Source: Bacteroidota bacterium (GTDB lineage Bacteria > Bacteroidota > Bacteroidia > Bacteroidales > Porphyromonadaceae). From it: 27,223 bases of DNA. Where the stretch lies: positions 1 through 27,223 of the forward strand of contig JAEWGA010000068.1 of the NCBI GenBank assembly GCA_023388555.1, written 5' to 3'. Made by a program: the position numbers and the translations under genes. The notes beneath the pieces were generated by a model. The model saw only the letters and a program-made list of their open reading frames with translations, did no database searches and was not told the DNA's origin. Numbering within the stretch: position 1 is the first letter of the stretch; the number at the start of each line of letters is the position of its first letter. This document shows positions 15,381 to 23,506 of the stretch, one piece after another.

Positions 15381-17383
15381 TTGTTTGCATTGCCGAAAAA
15401 CCCTCTGTAGCGCGCGACATAGCCCATGTGTTAGGCGCTACCCAAAGCCACCAAGGATACCTGGAAGGCAACGGCTACCGAGTAACCTGGACCTTTGGAC
15501 ACCTCTGCACCCTGAAAGAGCCACACGACTACCACAACCAGTGGAAAATGTGGACCCTCTCGGCACTGCCTATGATGCCCCAACGCTTCGGCATTAAACT
15601 CATCGAGGACAAAGGCATAGAAGCCCAGTTTGAGGTGATAAAAAAGCTGGTTGAACAGGCAACCCTTGTGGTGAACTGTGGCGACGCCGGACAAGAGGGT
15701 GAGTTAATTCAGCGCTGGGTACTGCAACTGGCTAACTGCCAATGCCCCGTGGAAAGGCTCTGGCTTTCGTCCATGACGGAAGAAGCTATTCGGGAGGCCT
15801 TCCAAAACCTTAAACCCCAAGCACACTACCAAAACCTTTACCATGCAGGGCTATCCCGTGCTATTGGCGACTGGCTGTTAGGCTTTAATGCTACCCGCGT
15901 GTATACCCTTAAATATGGGAAAAAGGGGGGCGACATATTGTCGGTAGGGCGCGTACAAACCCCTACCTTGGCTCTCATTGTAGAACGTTACGAGGAGGTG
16001 CAGTATTTTGTACCCCGCCCTTACTGGGAAATTAAAACCATATACCGTAATACCACCTTTAGCTCTACACACGGGCGTTACCTCCGCCTTGCCGATGCAA
16101 AGCAAGCCATAGAGGCTCTTTCCGAACAAGAGCTGACCGTTACCGAGGTGACAAAAAAAGAGGGGCGCGACCTCCCGCCACGCCTCTTCGACCTCACCTC
16201 CCTGCAAATAGAATGCAACAAGAAGTTTGGCTTTACAGCCGACCAAACCTTAAAGCTCATACAGTCCCTCTACGAAAAAAAACTGGTAACCTACCCCCGC
16301 GTAGATACAACCTACCTAACGGACGATATATACCCCAAAGTTAAAGGCATCTTAACCCAACTACAAACCTATGCCCCCGAGGTTGTACGCCCCCTACTGG
16401 AAAAAAGCATTCCTAAAAGTAAACGCAACTTCGACAACAAAAAGGTAACGGACCACCACGCCATTATTCCCACAGGATACTCGCCTGGCAACACCTCTCC
16501 CGACGAAAAACAGGTATACCACACCGTTTTCCTGCGCTTTTGTGCTGCCCTTTACCCCGAATGCAAATACCAACAAACAACAGTGCTGGCACAAGCTGGA
16601 ACGGTGGAACTTAAAGCTACCGGGCGCGTAATTACCAATCCCGGTTGGAAGGTAGTTTACACTAACGACACCTCACCTGCCGACGAGAACAAGGAGGATA
16701 AAGAGGAAAAACAAACCCTTCCCCCCTTTAAAAAGGGAGAACATGGGCCACACTCACCAAGCCTCACCCAAAAAGAAACCACACCACCAAAACTCTATAC
16801 CGAGGCCTCTCTGCTTAACGCCATGGAAACAGCAGGGAAGTTGGTGGAGGACGAAGAGCTAAAAGATGCCATGAAACAAAAAGGTATTGGACGCCCCTCC
16901 ACCCGTGCCAGCATTATTGAAACACTCCTGAAGCGCGACTACGTGCGAAAAGAAAAAAAGAACCTTATACCCACCCCCAAAGGTATCGCCTTGATACATA
17001 CCATACACAACGAGCTACTTAAAAGCGTGCGCCTAACAGGAGAATGGGAATACAAACTAAGACTTATTGACCGTGGAGAATACAATGCTGAACAGTTCTT
17101 ACAAGAGCTAAAAGAAATGGTGCAACAGTTAGTATTGGATGTTAAGCTGGACAACACGCCACTACAACACAACACCACCCCACCCCTTACGGTTTGTTGC
17201 CCAGCCTGCAATACAGGCACACTGCTAAGGGGCCGTACCGCCTACGGTTGTAACCGTTACAACAAGGGGTGTACTTTCCGCATACCCTACAACCAGCTAC
17301 CAGCCACAGCATCGGGTACAGAGGTACAAGCCTACATCAACCGCCATATCCACGGTATCCTCCCCGGCAACGAGCAAGAATAA
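15377..17383 (+). CDS. topB: DNA topoisomerase III
   Basis: A 668-residue type IA topoisomerase that passes single strands to decatenate replication and recombination intermediates. The TOPRIM domain opens with MIVCIAEKPSVARDIAHVLG and has the acidic motif GDAGQEGELIQRW near residue 106. The active-site Tyr306 is in LVTYPRVDTTYL. TASIL-type and gate domain blocks include SVGRVQTPTLALIVERYEEV, DHHAIIPTG and GIGRPSTRASIIETL. A C-terminal zinc ribbon has four cysteines in CCPACNTGTLLRG and YGCNRYNKGC. Length is usual for TopB. Nothing nearby suggests the plasmid or conjugative copies of the enzyme, so it is taken as the chromosomal one. The start overlaps the DUF805 gene by 4 bases. Confidence 0.96.
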   Translation: MIVCIAEKPSVARDIAHVLGATQSHQGYLEGNGYRVTWTFGHLCTLKEPHDYHNQWKMWTLSALPMMPQRFGIKLIEDKGIEAQFEVIKKLVEQATLVVNCGDAGQEGELIQRWVLQLANCQCPVERLWLSSMTEEAIREAFQNLKPQAHYQNLYHAGLSRAIGDWLLGFNATRVYTLKYGKKGGDILSVGRVQTPTLALIVERYEEVQYFVPRPYWEIKTIYRNTTFSSTHGRYLRLADAKQAIEALSEQELTVTEVTKKEGRDLPPRLFDLTSLQIECNKKFGFTADQTLKLIQSLYEKKLVTYPRVDTTYLTDDIYPKVKGILTQLQTYAPEVVRPLLEKSIPKSKRNFDNKKVTDHHAIIPTGYSPGNTSPDEKQVYHTVFLRFCAALYPECKYQQTTVLAQAGTVELKATGRVITNPGWKVVYTNDTSPADENKEDKEEKQTLPPFKKGEHGPHSPSLTQKETTPPKLYTEASLLNAMETAGKLVEDEELKDAMKQKGIGRPSTRASIIETLLKRDYVRKEKKNLIPTPKGIALIHTIHNELLKSVRLTGEWEYKLRLIDRGEYNAEQFLQELKEMVQQLVLDVKLDNTPLQHNTTPPLTVCCPACNTGTLLRGRTAYGCNRYNKGCTFRIPYNQLPATASGTEVQAYINRHIHGILPGNEQE

Positions 17384-17400
17384 CCCTTCCCCAAAGGTTA
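17381..17400. repeat. Inverted repeat joining two convergent stop codons
   Basis: TAACCCTT (17381-17388) and AAAGGTTA (17393-17400) form an 8-base stem with one mismatch and a CCCC loop. The left end is the topB stop codon TAA and the right end is the stop codon of the glycosyltransferase on the other strand. There is no T-run, so it would be a weak terminator at best. Confidence 0.55.
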
Positions 17401-18462
17401 CCCAATAGAGCGGAACAACTGCTTAAACCCTTCGGCATACTGCACAGGGCTAAACACCTCGGCGATGCGTTGCCTACCAGCCTTTCCCATTTGACAACGC
17501 TCATTAGGATTATTGGCCAACCGCTCTATAGCTGCAGCCAATGCCGTAGCCGACCCCGCTTGAAAAAGCAGCCCCGTTTTTTCATGCACAATTAAATCCT
17601 TAGCCCCCGGGATATCGCTCACCACACACGGTAAGCCACACGCCATAGCCTCCCGCACCACTCGGGGTGAAGCATCGCGCGTAGAAGGCAAAACGAACAT
17701 ACCCTGCCCAGGCAAATAGGCATTGGCATTTTGCTGTGGACCTACCATATGTATTTGCGACGCCTTAGGGCTTTTTTTGGCCCATTCCGCATCTTCAGCA
17801 TCAAAACTACCCACAAAAACAAGGTGCATATTAGGCACCCTCACCAAGTTAAAAGCCTCCAACAGCAGTCGTAACCCCTTAAACGGTCGGCCTTTACACA
17901 TACCTATATAAACACACGTAAGGGCATCTGCCGGCACTCCCTCCACCTGTATAGGGTTATTCATAGCCTCTTGTACCCACGCTACATCAAAAGGCTTAGT
18001 CAGCACCGATAGCTTCCGTTCCGGCAACATCCCCAACAGGTACTCCCTAATATCGGCCGTTTCGCACACAATATGGCTGGCCAACGGGTTAAGCACCCCT
18101 AAATAGTAGGTAGGGTCCGCCCTGCGCACCTTTGCCTGTGTTCCCCTATAGCCTATGTTTTTAGCGCCGGTACCTACCGAAGCCAATACCGCATTGGAAA
18201 GCCCCGCACTACTCGGCGAAAACACCACCCTAATACCATACTTCTTTATAAGTCTACGCAACGCAAACACCACCCGCCAGGAAAGTTTGGAATGCACCGG
18301 AGGCATTGGTACGCCAATGCAACGGCCCTTAACCATTTGCATTTCATGCTCGTTGCTCACAGCAATATACACCTTAAACGAGGCATCTTCTGCCACACGT
18401 GCCAACATATCGTAGCCAGCAACGTCCAGCTCACGGCTTGTCACAAGGATATTTTTCGTCAT
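17398..18462 (-). CDS. Glycosyltransferase family 4 protein
   Basis: A 354-residue GT-B glycosyltransferase with no signal peptide. The C-terminal nucleotide-sugar domain has VYIGMCKGRPFKGLRLLLEA (about 184-203), LVFVGSFDAEDAEW, and the family block PSTRDASPRVVREAMACGLP at 259-278, followed by VVSDIPGAKDLI and HEKTGLLF. The acceptor-binding half (1-170) contains VVFSPSSAGLSNAVLASVGT and NPLASHIVCETADI. The donor and acceptor cannot be read from the sequence; lipopolysaccharide, capsule or lipid glycosylation are all possible. It stands alone between convergent topB and divergent pckA, not in a polysaccharide cluster, and has its own promoter-like sequence. Confidence 0.88.
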   Translation of the reverse strand: MTKNILVTSRELDVAGYDMLARVAEDASFKVYIAVSNEHEMQMVKGRCIGVPMPPVHSKLSWRVVFALRRLIKKYGIRVVFSPSSAGLSNAVLASVGTGAKNIGYRGTQAKVRRADPTYYLGVLNPLASHIVCETADIREYLLGMLPERKLSVLTKPFDVAWVQEAMNNPIQVEGVPADALTCVYIGMCKGRPFKGLRLLLEAFNLVRVPNMHLVFVGSFDAEDAEWAKKSPKASQIHMVGPQQNANAYLPGQGMFVLPSTRDASPRVVREAMACGLPCVVSDIPGAKDLIVHEKTGLLFQAGSATALAAAIERLANNPNERCQMGKAGRQRIAEVFSPVQYAEGFKQLFRSIG

Positions 18463-18512
18463 ACTTTCTGTTCAGGAGAATACAAAAGAAACCACCCTTC
18501 CCCTCCCTTGTA

Positions 18513-18542
18513 CAAAAATAGTTTTTTCTCGGCTTCCCCAAA
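18513..18542 (-). promoter_or_regulatory. Promoter for the glycosyltransferase gene
   Basis: On the minus strand TTTG (18542-18539) is followed after 18 bases by TATTTTTG (18520-18513), close to the Bacteroidota -33/-7 consensus. Transcription would begin some 40-45 bases before the ATG at 18462. Confidence 0.6.
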
Positions 18543-18608
18543 CAAACCCTTCCCCCAAGTAGTCCACAACAAAAAACGGGGGAAGAAGAGCGCCGAGGAA
18601 AATATTGT

Positions 18609-18620
18609 AGAAATATTTCT
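18609..18620. promoter_or_regulatory. Perfect palindrome upstream of the pckA promoter
   Basis: AGAAATATTTCT reads the same on both strands and ends 7 bases before the CTTG -33 element. The position suits an activator or repressor site, but AT-rich palindromes of this size also arise by chance. Confidence 0.35.
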
Positions 18621-18627
18621 GTAAACT

Positions 18628-18659
18628 CTTGGTGTAACCATTCCTTTATTGTACTTTTG
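18628..18659 (+). promoter_or_regulatory. Promoter for pckA
   Basis: CTTG (18628-18631) is followed after 20 bases by TACTTTTG (18652-18659), an exact TAnnTTTG -7 element. The predicted start of transcription is near 18665, leaving a leader of about 120 bases before the ATG. Confidence 0.65.
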
Positions 18660-18786
18660 TGTAGTGTACCAAGGCACAATAGGCATCCACAACACATCCG
18701 TGTTAAATTAAGAAGCCTCTCCTTAGTACCCCAACGCACTAAAGCAAACAAACGTAAAAATATAACCGTAAATAAAAAAGGAACCG

Positions 18787-20394
18787 ATGGCAAATCTTGA
18801 CCTTACCAAGTACGGCATCTCTGGTGCAACCGAGATCGTACACAACCCCTCTTACGAAACCCTTTTTGCAGAAGAAACCCGTGAAGGCCTTCAAGGCTAC
18901 GAAAAGGGACAACAAACCGAATTAGGTGCAGTAAATGTAATGACTGGTATTTACACTGGTCGCTCGCCTAAGGACAAATTCTTCGTGATGGACGACACCA
19001 CACGCGATACCATTTGGTGGACCAGCGAAGAGTACAAAAACGACAACAAGCCCATTAGCGAAGAGTCCTGGAAAGTCCTCAAGGACATTGCAACCAAAGA
19101 ACTCTCCAACAAACGTTTGTTCGTGGTGGACGCCTTCTGCGGTGCCAACCCTAACACTCGCCTTAAACTACGCTTCATCATGGAAGTGGCATGGCAGGCT
19201 CACTTTGTAACAAACATGTTTATCCGCCCTACTGCCGAAGAACTAAAAGAGTTTGGAGAGCCCGACTTCGTTATCATGAACGCCTCCAAAGCTAAGGTGG
19301 ACAACTACCAAGAGTTAGGACTAAACAGCGAAACCGCTGTAGTATTCAACCTTACCGAAAAGGTACAAATCATCCTGAACACTTGGTACGGTGGCGAAAT
19401 GAAAAAAGGTATGTTCTCTTACATGAACTACCTGCTCCCCTTGCGTGGAATGGCTGCTATGCACTGCTCTGCCAACACCGACCTCGAAGGCAAACACACC
19501 GCCATCTTCTTCGGGCTTTCTGGTACCGGAAAAACTACCCTTTCTACCGACCCCAAACGACTCCTTATTGGAGACGATGAGCACGGCTGGGACAACGACG
19601 GCGTGTTCAACTTCGAAGGCGGATGCTACGCTAAAGTTATCAACCTAAGCAAAGAAAACGAGCCCGACATCTACAACGCCATCAAACGCGACGCCTTGTT
19701 GGAAAACGTTACCGTAGATGCTAATGGTAAAATTGACTTTGCCGATAAGTCGGTAACCGAAAACACCCGCGTATCCTACCCCATACACCACATCAACAAC
19801 ATCGTTAAACCAGTTTCTAAAGGTGGCCCTGCCGAAAAGGTTATCTTCCTTAGCGCCGACGCCTTTGGAGTACTGCCTCCCGTTTCTATCCTAACGCCCG
19901 AACAAACAAAATACTACTTCCTATCGGGCTTCACTGCCAAGTTAGCCGGAACCGAACGCGGTATCACCGAGCCTACTCCTACTTTCTCTGCCTGCTTCGG
20001 GGCTGCCTTCCTTTCGTTGCACCCCACCAAGTACGCCGAAGAGTTAGTAAAGAAAATGGAAGCCAACGGCTCCAAGGCATACCTTGTTAACACCGGATGG
20101 AACGGCACAGGAAAGAGAATCTCTATTAAAGATACCCGCGGTATCATCGACGCTATTCTCGATGGCTCTATCGACAACGCGCCTACTAAAAAGATTCCTT
20201 ACTTCGACTTCGAGGTGCCAACCCAACTTAACGGCGTAGACAGCGCTATTTTGGACCCACGCGACACCTACACCGATGCTAACGAGTGGGAAAAGAAAGC
20301 CAAAGACTTAGCAGAACGCTTCATCAAGAACTTCAAGAAGTTCGAAGGCAACGAAGCTGGCAAAGCCTTAGTTGCTGCTGGTCCTAAATTATAA
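18787..20394 (+). CDS. pckA: Phosphoenolpyruvate carboxykinase (ATP)
   Basis: A 535-residue enzyme that interconverts oxaloacetate plus ATP with phosphoenolpyruvate, CO2 and ADP. The P-loop is GLSGTGKTTLS at 243-253, the metal-binding second motif is GDDEHGWD at 262-269, and the PEPCK-specific segment PLRGMAAMHCSAN lies just before them. These features place it in the ATP-dependent class rather than the GTP class. In Bacteroidales the enzyme often runs in the carboxylating direction, feeding oxaloacetate into succinate formation; that direction is inferred from the group and is not visible here. The gene is monocistronic, with its own promoter and a clear terminator. Its bases look GC-regular compared with the A-rich leader, as in highly expressed genes. 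Confidence 0.97.
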   Translation: MANLDLTKYGISGATEIVHNPSYETLFAEETREGLQGYEKGQQTELGAVNVMTGIYTGRSPKDKFFVMDDTTRDTIWWTSEEYKNDNKPISEESWKVLKDIATKELSNKRLFVVDAFCGANPNTRLKLRFIMEVAWQAHFVTNMFIRPTAEELKEFGEPDFVIMNASKAKVDNYQELGLNSETAVVFNLTEKVQIILNTWYGGEMKKGMFSYMNYLLPLRGMAAMHCSANTDLEGKHTAIFFGLSGTGKTTLSTDPKRLLIGDDEHGWDNDGVFNFEGGCYAKVINLSKENEPDIYNAIKRDALLENVTVDANGKIDFADKSVTENTRVSYPIHHINNIVKPVSKGGPAEKVIFLSADAFGVLPPVSILTPEQTKYYFLSGFTAKLAGTERGITEPTPTFSACFGAAFLSLHPTKYAEELVKKMEANGSKAYLVNTGWNGTGKRISIKDTRGIIDAILDGSIDNAPTKKIPYFDFEVPTQLNGVDSAILDPRDTYTDANEWEKKAKDLAERFIKNFKKFEGNEAGKALVAAGPKL

Positions 20395-20431
20395 TAATGC
20401 TCCGGTTCTTACCCGGAACATTCACCCCTCA

Positions 20432-20474
20432 AAAAAAACGTCTTGCAGCTATAGGCCTGCAAGGCGTTTTTTTT
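20432..20474 (+). terminator. Intrinsic terminator after pckA
   Basis: CGTCTTGCAG (20439-20448) pairs with CTGCAAGGCG (20457-20466, one T-G wobble), and an A-run before and a T-run of eight after (20467-20474) extend the stem. It begins about 40 bases after the stop. Confidence 0.88.
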
Positions 20475-20834
20475 ACATCTTCCCGTACAAACGCCCACAA
20501 ACCCTCGGGACTAATAAACCACAAACAAAAAGCTACGTGTTAAAACACCCAAAGCCCCCCCCAAAAAAGAAACTACAAAAAGGAATTTGTCCCCGTTCCA
20601 ACAAAAACTCCTCCCCACCACTCTGCCCATCCCAACTTCGCCCTCTAAATTCACGACGTCCCTTTCCCACACACTTCCACCTTCTCAAAAAAAACTACTT
20701 TCCCACCTCCTACTTACTACCTTCTCCCCAACTTACGGATTTTCTGTTTCAATGCTCCACCAGAGCATATACACAGGAGCAAACATCTCTATCCCCCGAG
20801 CAGGAAAGCGGAAATCGTTTTGGGAAACAGAAAT
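20475..20834. other. G-poor spacer without recognisable genes
   Basis: A 360-base stretch between two terminators. On the plus strand it is strikingly poor in G: by hand count about 17 G in the 240 bases from 20521 to 20760, with many C, A and T runs. Frames open through it (20372-20836, 20587-20922) translate to Pro/Ser/Lys-rich low-complexity sequence with no family likeness, so I do not call them genes. No promoter, tRNA or known RNA was recognised. Confidence 0.6.
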
Positions 20835-20876
20835 AAAGAGAATGCACCGAGACAACTGTCCCGATGCATTCTCTTT
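20835..20876 (-). terminator. Intrinsic terminator of the initiator tRNA
   Basis: AAAGAGAATGCA (20835-20846) and TGCATTCTCTTT (20865-20876) are a perfect 12-base inverted repeat, and inner GAC/GTC pairing lengthens the stem. Read on the minus strand it begins 5 bases after the tRNA and is followed by the T-rich ATTTCTGTTT. The symmetry would also stop plus-strand transcripts. Confidence 0.82.
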
Positions 20877-20881
20877 TATAG

Positions 20882-20953
<72 letters not shown>

Positions 20954-20967
20954 ATCGTTTTGTACTG

Positions 20968-20999
20968 CAAAGGTAAGCATTTTTACTTTACCCACCAAA
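20968..20999 (-). promoter_or_regulatory. Promoter of the initiator tRNA
   Basis: On the minus strand TTTG (20999-20996) is followed after 20 bases by TACCTTTG (20975-20968), an exact Bacteroidota -33/-7 pair. The -7 element ends 14 bases before the tRNA, so the leader would be very short. This is the best promoter match in the window. Confidence 0.78.
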
Positions 21000-21061
21000 C
21001 ACCCACCCCATATACCATTCCATTAGCCCAATAAAAGGCGGCATAAAGAAGTGGAGTCCCC

Positions 21062-21107
21062 AATAAAAACGTATACCCTTCCAACCGCACAAAAGGGTTA
21101 GTTACGT
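21062..21107 (-). terminator. Intrinsic terminator of the heme-locus operon
   Basis: On the minus strand ACGTA (21107-21103) and ACCCTT (21098-21093) pair with AAGGGT (21080-21075) and TACGT (21073-21069), followed by TTTTTATTG. The hairpin overlaps the stop codon of the PepSY-type gene. Confidence 0.65.
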
Positions 21108-22570
21108 AAACGCCATCCGCTCCAAAGGCTCCACACTATACCTCCCCCAACAAGGAATATAAATATATAGGTAGCAATATTCCCTATATATATTCTGCCC
21201 GTATGAATCTCCAATGCTACGTTCCACACGGACATAGGTAGGTTTTTCATTTCTTGGGGTTGCTGCAAGAGCGTTGTACCATTATCGTACTCGGCAACAA
21301 TGAGGTTTCCAAAGTCCGCGCTAACACCTGCTACAGCCCTTTTCCCGAAGGGCGGCCCCGCTGTTTCTTTCACAGCTTCTCCGGTGAACCAGTCGGTAAC
21401 TTTTCCGGAATCCCTATCCCACACATACAGACCACTAAACGAGCCACACAGCCACTGTCCGTGGTTCTCTGGGCGCCATACATTAAGCCCCATAACACTT
21501 ACTGGCGGGGCTTGTTTTAGGGGTTCTGGCAGGCTTTGCAAAGTTTTTAGGCTCCAAAAGCCCTCCGAGGTTGAAATTAGCCACTCCTGCTGTTGGGCAT
21601 CGTACCTAATCATACGCAGTTTATCGTGCCACGGATTAGGGCTATCCAGCTTGCTCCTTGGTATTGGCGGAGTTTTATGTGTAGCTAAAAAAATAAGCAC
21701 GGGAGGGCGTAGGCACCACCCTGTTATGGCAACAAAAAGGGTTAGCACAATGGTGGTTGTACCCAAGCGTTTATGCCATTTTCTGTTGCGTTGTAAACTA
21801 CCAATTGCCCTTTTTGTGTTTTTCCCTTTTTTGCGTTGCGCCCTAATGTATTTGGGCAGCAACCAATAAGCCCAACCTGTTAAGGTTATTAATATGAGTA
21901 TTACCGCCACAGCATCCACCACTATTTTCCCTGTCGTACCGGCTATTTCACCAGTATGCAATAGCCACACGGTGCGGAACAAGGACACCTTATTGGTATA
22001 GTTTTCAGGGGCACGGAAGCTATGTTTCTTCCACTTTTTAAGGTTCCCCGAAGCTATATACAGGTGGGACCGAGAAAGGAGCAACAGGGAGTCCCCCTGC
22101 AAAAGCATATCGGTCCACGCATCGTTTGGGGGTAAGGGGGTAGCAACAGGCACCCACATTTGTGCGCTGTTTTTGTAGCGATACAGTCGGAAAGGCGAAA
22201 GGGCCAACCACTCCCCACCAGGCAACTGGCACAGGGCCTTAATTTGCCTGTAATCCGCCCCTTTGGGCAGGCCCCTATTAAAATCGGTTACGTTCCCACC
22301 TAAAGAGTCCAGCCGCCATACCCCTTGGTTACCGTAGAGCAAAACCTGTTTCTCGCCAGAGGTATTATGGAAAGCAACTGTACCGCGCAACAACCCCTGG
22401 TTCCAGTTGGTATACTGGTAATGAGGGGGTAGCCACCGGCGACTAATATTTTGGTTTAACAGGAGGGAGCGGTGGTTTAGGAGGATACCCGAGATGCAAA
22501 ACATCAGCAGGAACAAGCCCACGCCTATTCCCCACCACTTATGTTGTTTACGCCACGTGGAGCGTTTCAT
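21098..22570 (-). CDS. PepSY-type four-helix inner-membrane protein
   Basis: A 490-residue protein with four membrane helices at about 13-32, 216-237, 270-291 and 463-485, and two large soluble loops between helices 1-2 and 3-4. The opening RKQHKWWGIGVGLFLLMF and the HTG motifs before helices 2 and 4 (LLHTGEIAG at 204-212, EIHTGRIYIG at 454-463) are typical of the PepSY-TM/PiuB group, often found with iron or heme uptake genes and suspected of reductase roles. The soluble loops lack an obvious PepSY domain and instead carry short repeats such as LLYGNQGVWRLD, WLALSPFRLYRY, WLISTSEGFWSLK and WLCGSFSGLYVWD that look like beta-propeller blades. I chose the ATG at 22570, 7 bases after the previous gene, over an in-frame start at 22651. 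It ends the operon. Confidence 0.8.
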   Translation of the reverse strand: MKRSTWRKQHKWWGIGVGLFLLMFCISGILLNHRSLLLNQNISRRWLPPHYQYTNWNQGLLRGTVAFHNTSGEKQVLLYGNQGVWRLDSLGGNVTDFNRGLPKGADYRQIKALCQLPGGEWLALSPFRLYRYKNSAQMWVPVATPLPPNDAWTDMLLQGDSLLLLSRSHLYIASGNLKKWKKHSFRAPENYTNKVSLFRTVWLLHTGEIAGTTGKIVVDAVAVILILITLTGWAYWLLPKYIRAQRKKGKNTKRAIGSLQRNRKWHKRLGTTTIVLTLFVAITGWCLRPPVLIFLATHKTPPIPRSKLDSPNPWHDKLRMIRYDAQQQEWLISTSEGFWSLKTLQSLPEPLKQAPPVSVMGLNVWRPENHGQWLCGSFSGLYVWDRDSGKVTDWFTGEAVKETAGPPFGKRAVAGVSADFGNLIVAEYDNGTTLLQQPQEMKNLPMSVWNVALEIHTGRIYIGNIATYIFIFLVGGGIVWSLWSGWRLRN

Positions 22571-22577
22571 GGTTCTG

Positions 22578-23492
22578 TTATGGGGTTGTTTGTACTTTTT
22601 TACGAGTTCCCTTAACAACAATATAAACAGCCAAAAAGATAAAAGCCCCAAGGATTATCAGCATCTCCGTTTTATGTTCCAGGGGTGCTACCCATATCTC
22701 TTTTAGCAAGTTCATACGTCCTAATATTTCTATTGGCGTCCAAAACACAATAACTGTTGGTATTGCCATCCGTATGTTAGCATCCCACGAGGCTATACGC
22801 AGTTGTTTGGCAAAAATAAAAAAGGAACCAATAAAACAGCCCACCCCTATCAGGAGGGTTACCGGGTGATGGTCTCCCAAAAACACATCATCGTAACAAA
22901 ACATTAGTAACAAATAGGAGCTCCACAATATCATCATAAGCTCCATAAAGGTTACAATGCTTAGGTGTCGGGTCATGGCATGGCTTGCTATCACCCTTTT
23001 TCGGCTTCCAAACAGGTACTTTTGGCACCAGTTTATAAAATTACACCCATTTCGTGTACTAAAAATGTACATCATCATAATCATCACCCAAAAGCCGAAC
23101 GATGCGGGTAAAATGAGGTATTCGGGCTTTGTCACTATTTCGCCGGTCAGGGGGTCTAATTGCGGTTGAGTGCCAAACCTATTGGCAAAATACATAAACA
23201 AAAACTCCACCCATCCTGTCCAAAAAAGCAAACCACCAAACAATCCCCATAATGTTTGCTTGGTTCGGCCTTCCACAAAAACGCCTATAACAACTAATAA
23301 CATACCCACAGCGCCCAAAGCAAAGGCTGCGGGGTACAATACTGGTTTAGGCAGAATATGCTCCATAAGAATCATTAAGGCGTGTCCAAGCGGCATGGTA
23401 AAGAGTACCAAGGCGAAGGAAGCCAGAGCCTTTCCCCAATATTTTTTACGAGCCAATGGTGTAGTTATAGGTTTAGTAGTGGTATGATTCAT
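22578..23492 (-). CDS. Uncharacterised multi-pass membrane protein of the heme locus
   Basis: A 304-residue integral membrane protein I cannot name. It shows about seven or eight hydrophobic helices (roughly 23-45, 52-73, 80-103, 127-145, 175-200, 210-228, 243-258, 275-294). Histidines lie at or near helix ends: His37 and His45 (GHALMILMEHILP), His171 and His176 (SHAMTRH), His208-209 (GDHHP) and His273. Such histidines could bind heme or metal, but this is inference. It sits 14 bases after the HmuY-like gene and 7 bases before the PepSY-type gene, so it belongs to the same transcript. Likely roles are movement, reduction or sensing of heme or iron at the inner membrane. There is no ATP-binding cassette or other known transporter motif. 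Confidence 0.75.
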   Translation of the reverse strand: MNHTTTKPITTPLARKKYWGKALASFALVLFTMPLGHALMILMEHILPKPVLYPAAFALGAVGMLLVVIGVFVEGRTKQTLWGLFGGLLFWTGWVEFLFMYFANRFGTQPQLDPLTGEIVTKPEYLILPASFGFWVMIMMMYIFSTRNGCNFINWCQKYLFGSRKRVIASHAMTRHLSIVTFMELMMILWSSYLLLMFCYDDVFLGDHHPVTLLIGVGCFIGSFFIFAKQLRIASWDANIRMAIPTVIVFWTPIEILGRMNLLKEIWVAPLEHKTEMLIILGAFIFLAVYIVVKGTRKKVQTTP

Positions 23493-23506
23493 TTTACAAG
23501 TAGTAT

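Larger units (their letters stand above)
18463..18786. other. Divergent intergenic region between glycosyltransferase and pckA
   Basis: This stretch holds two promoters facing outwards (18513-18542 minus, 18628-18659 plus) and a perfect 12-base palindrome AGAAATATTTCT at 18609-18620, just upstream of the pckA -33 element. The remaining bases, including a pckA leader of about 120 bases, show no convincing coding frame or known riboswitch. Confidence 0.6.

Noticed and set aside
16717..16800. The charged, Pro-rich stretch in topB with LPPFKKGE and a CCCTTTAAAAAGGG palindrome looked like a REP-type repeat inserted in frame.
   Set aside because: LPPLKKG followed by a variable linker and PPxxYTEASLLxAME is a conserved part of topoisomerase III, so the segment is native; only the short acidic run before it is variable.
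18660..18786. A riboswitch in the pckA leader.
   Set aside because: The 120-base leader shows no conserved core or terminator/antiterminator pair that I recognise.
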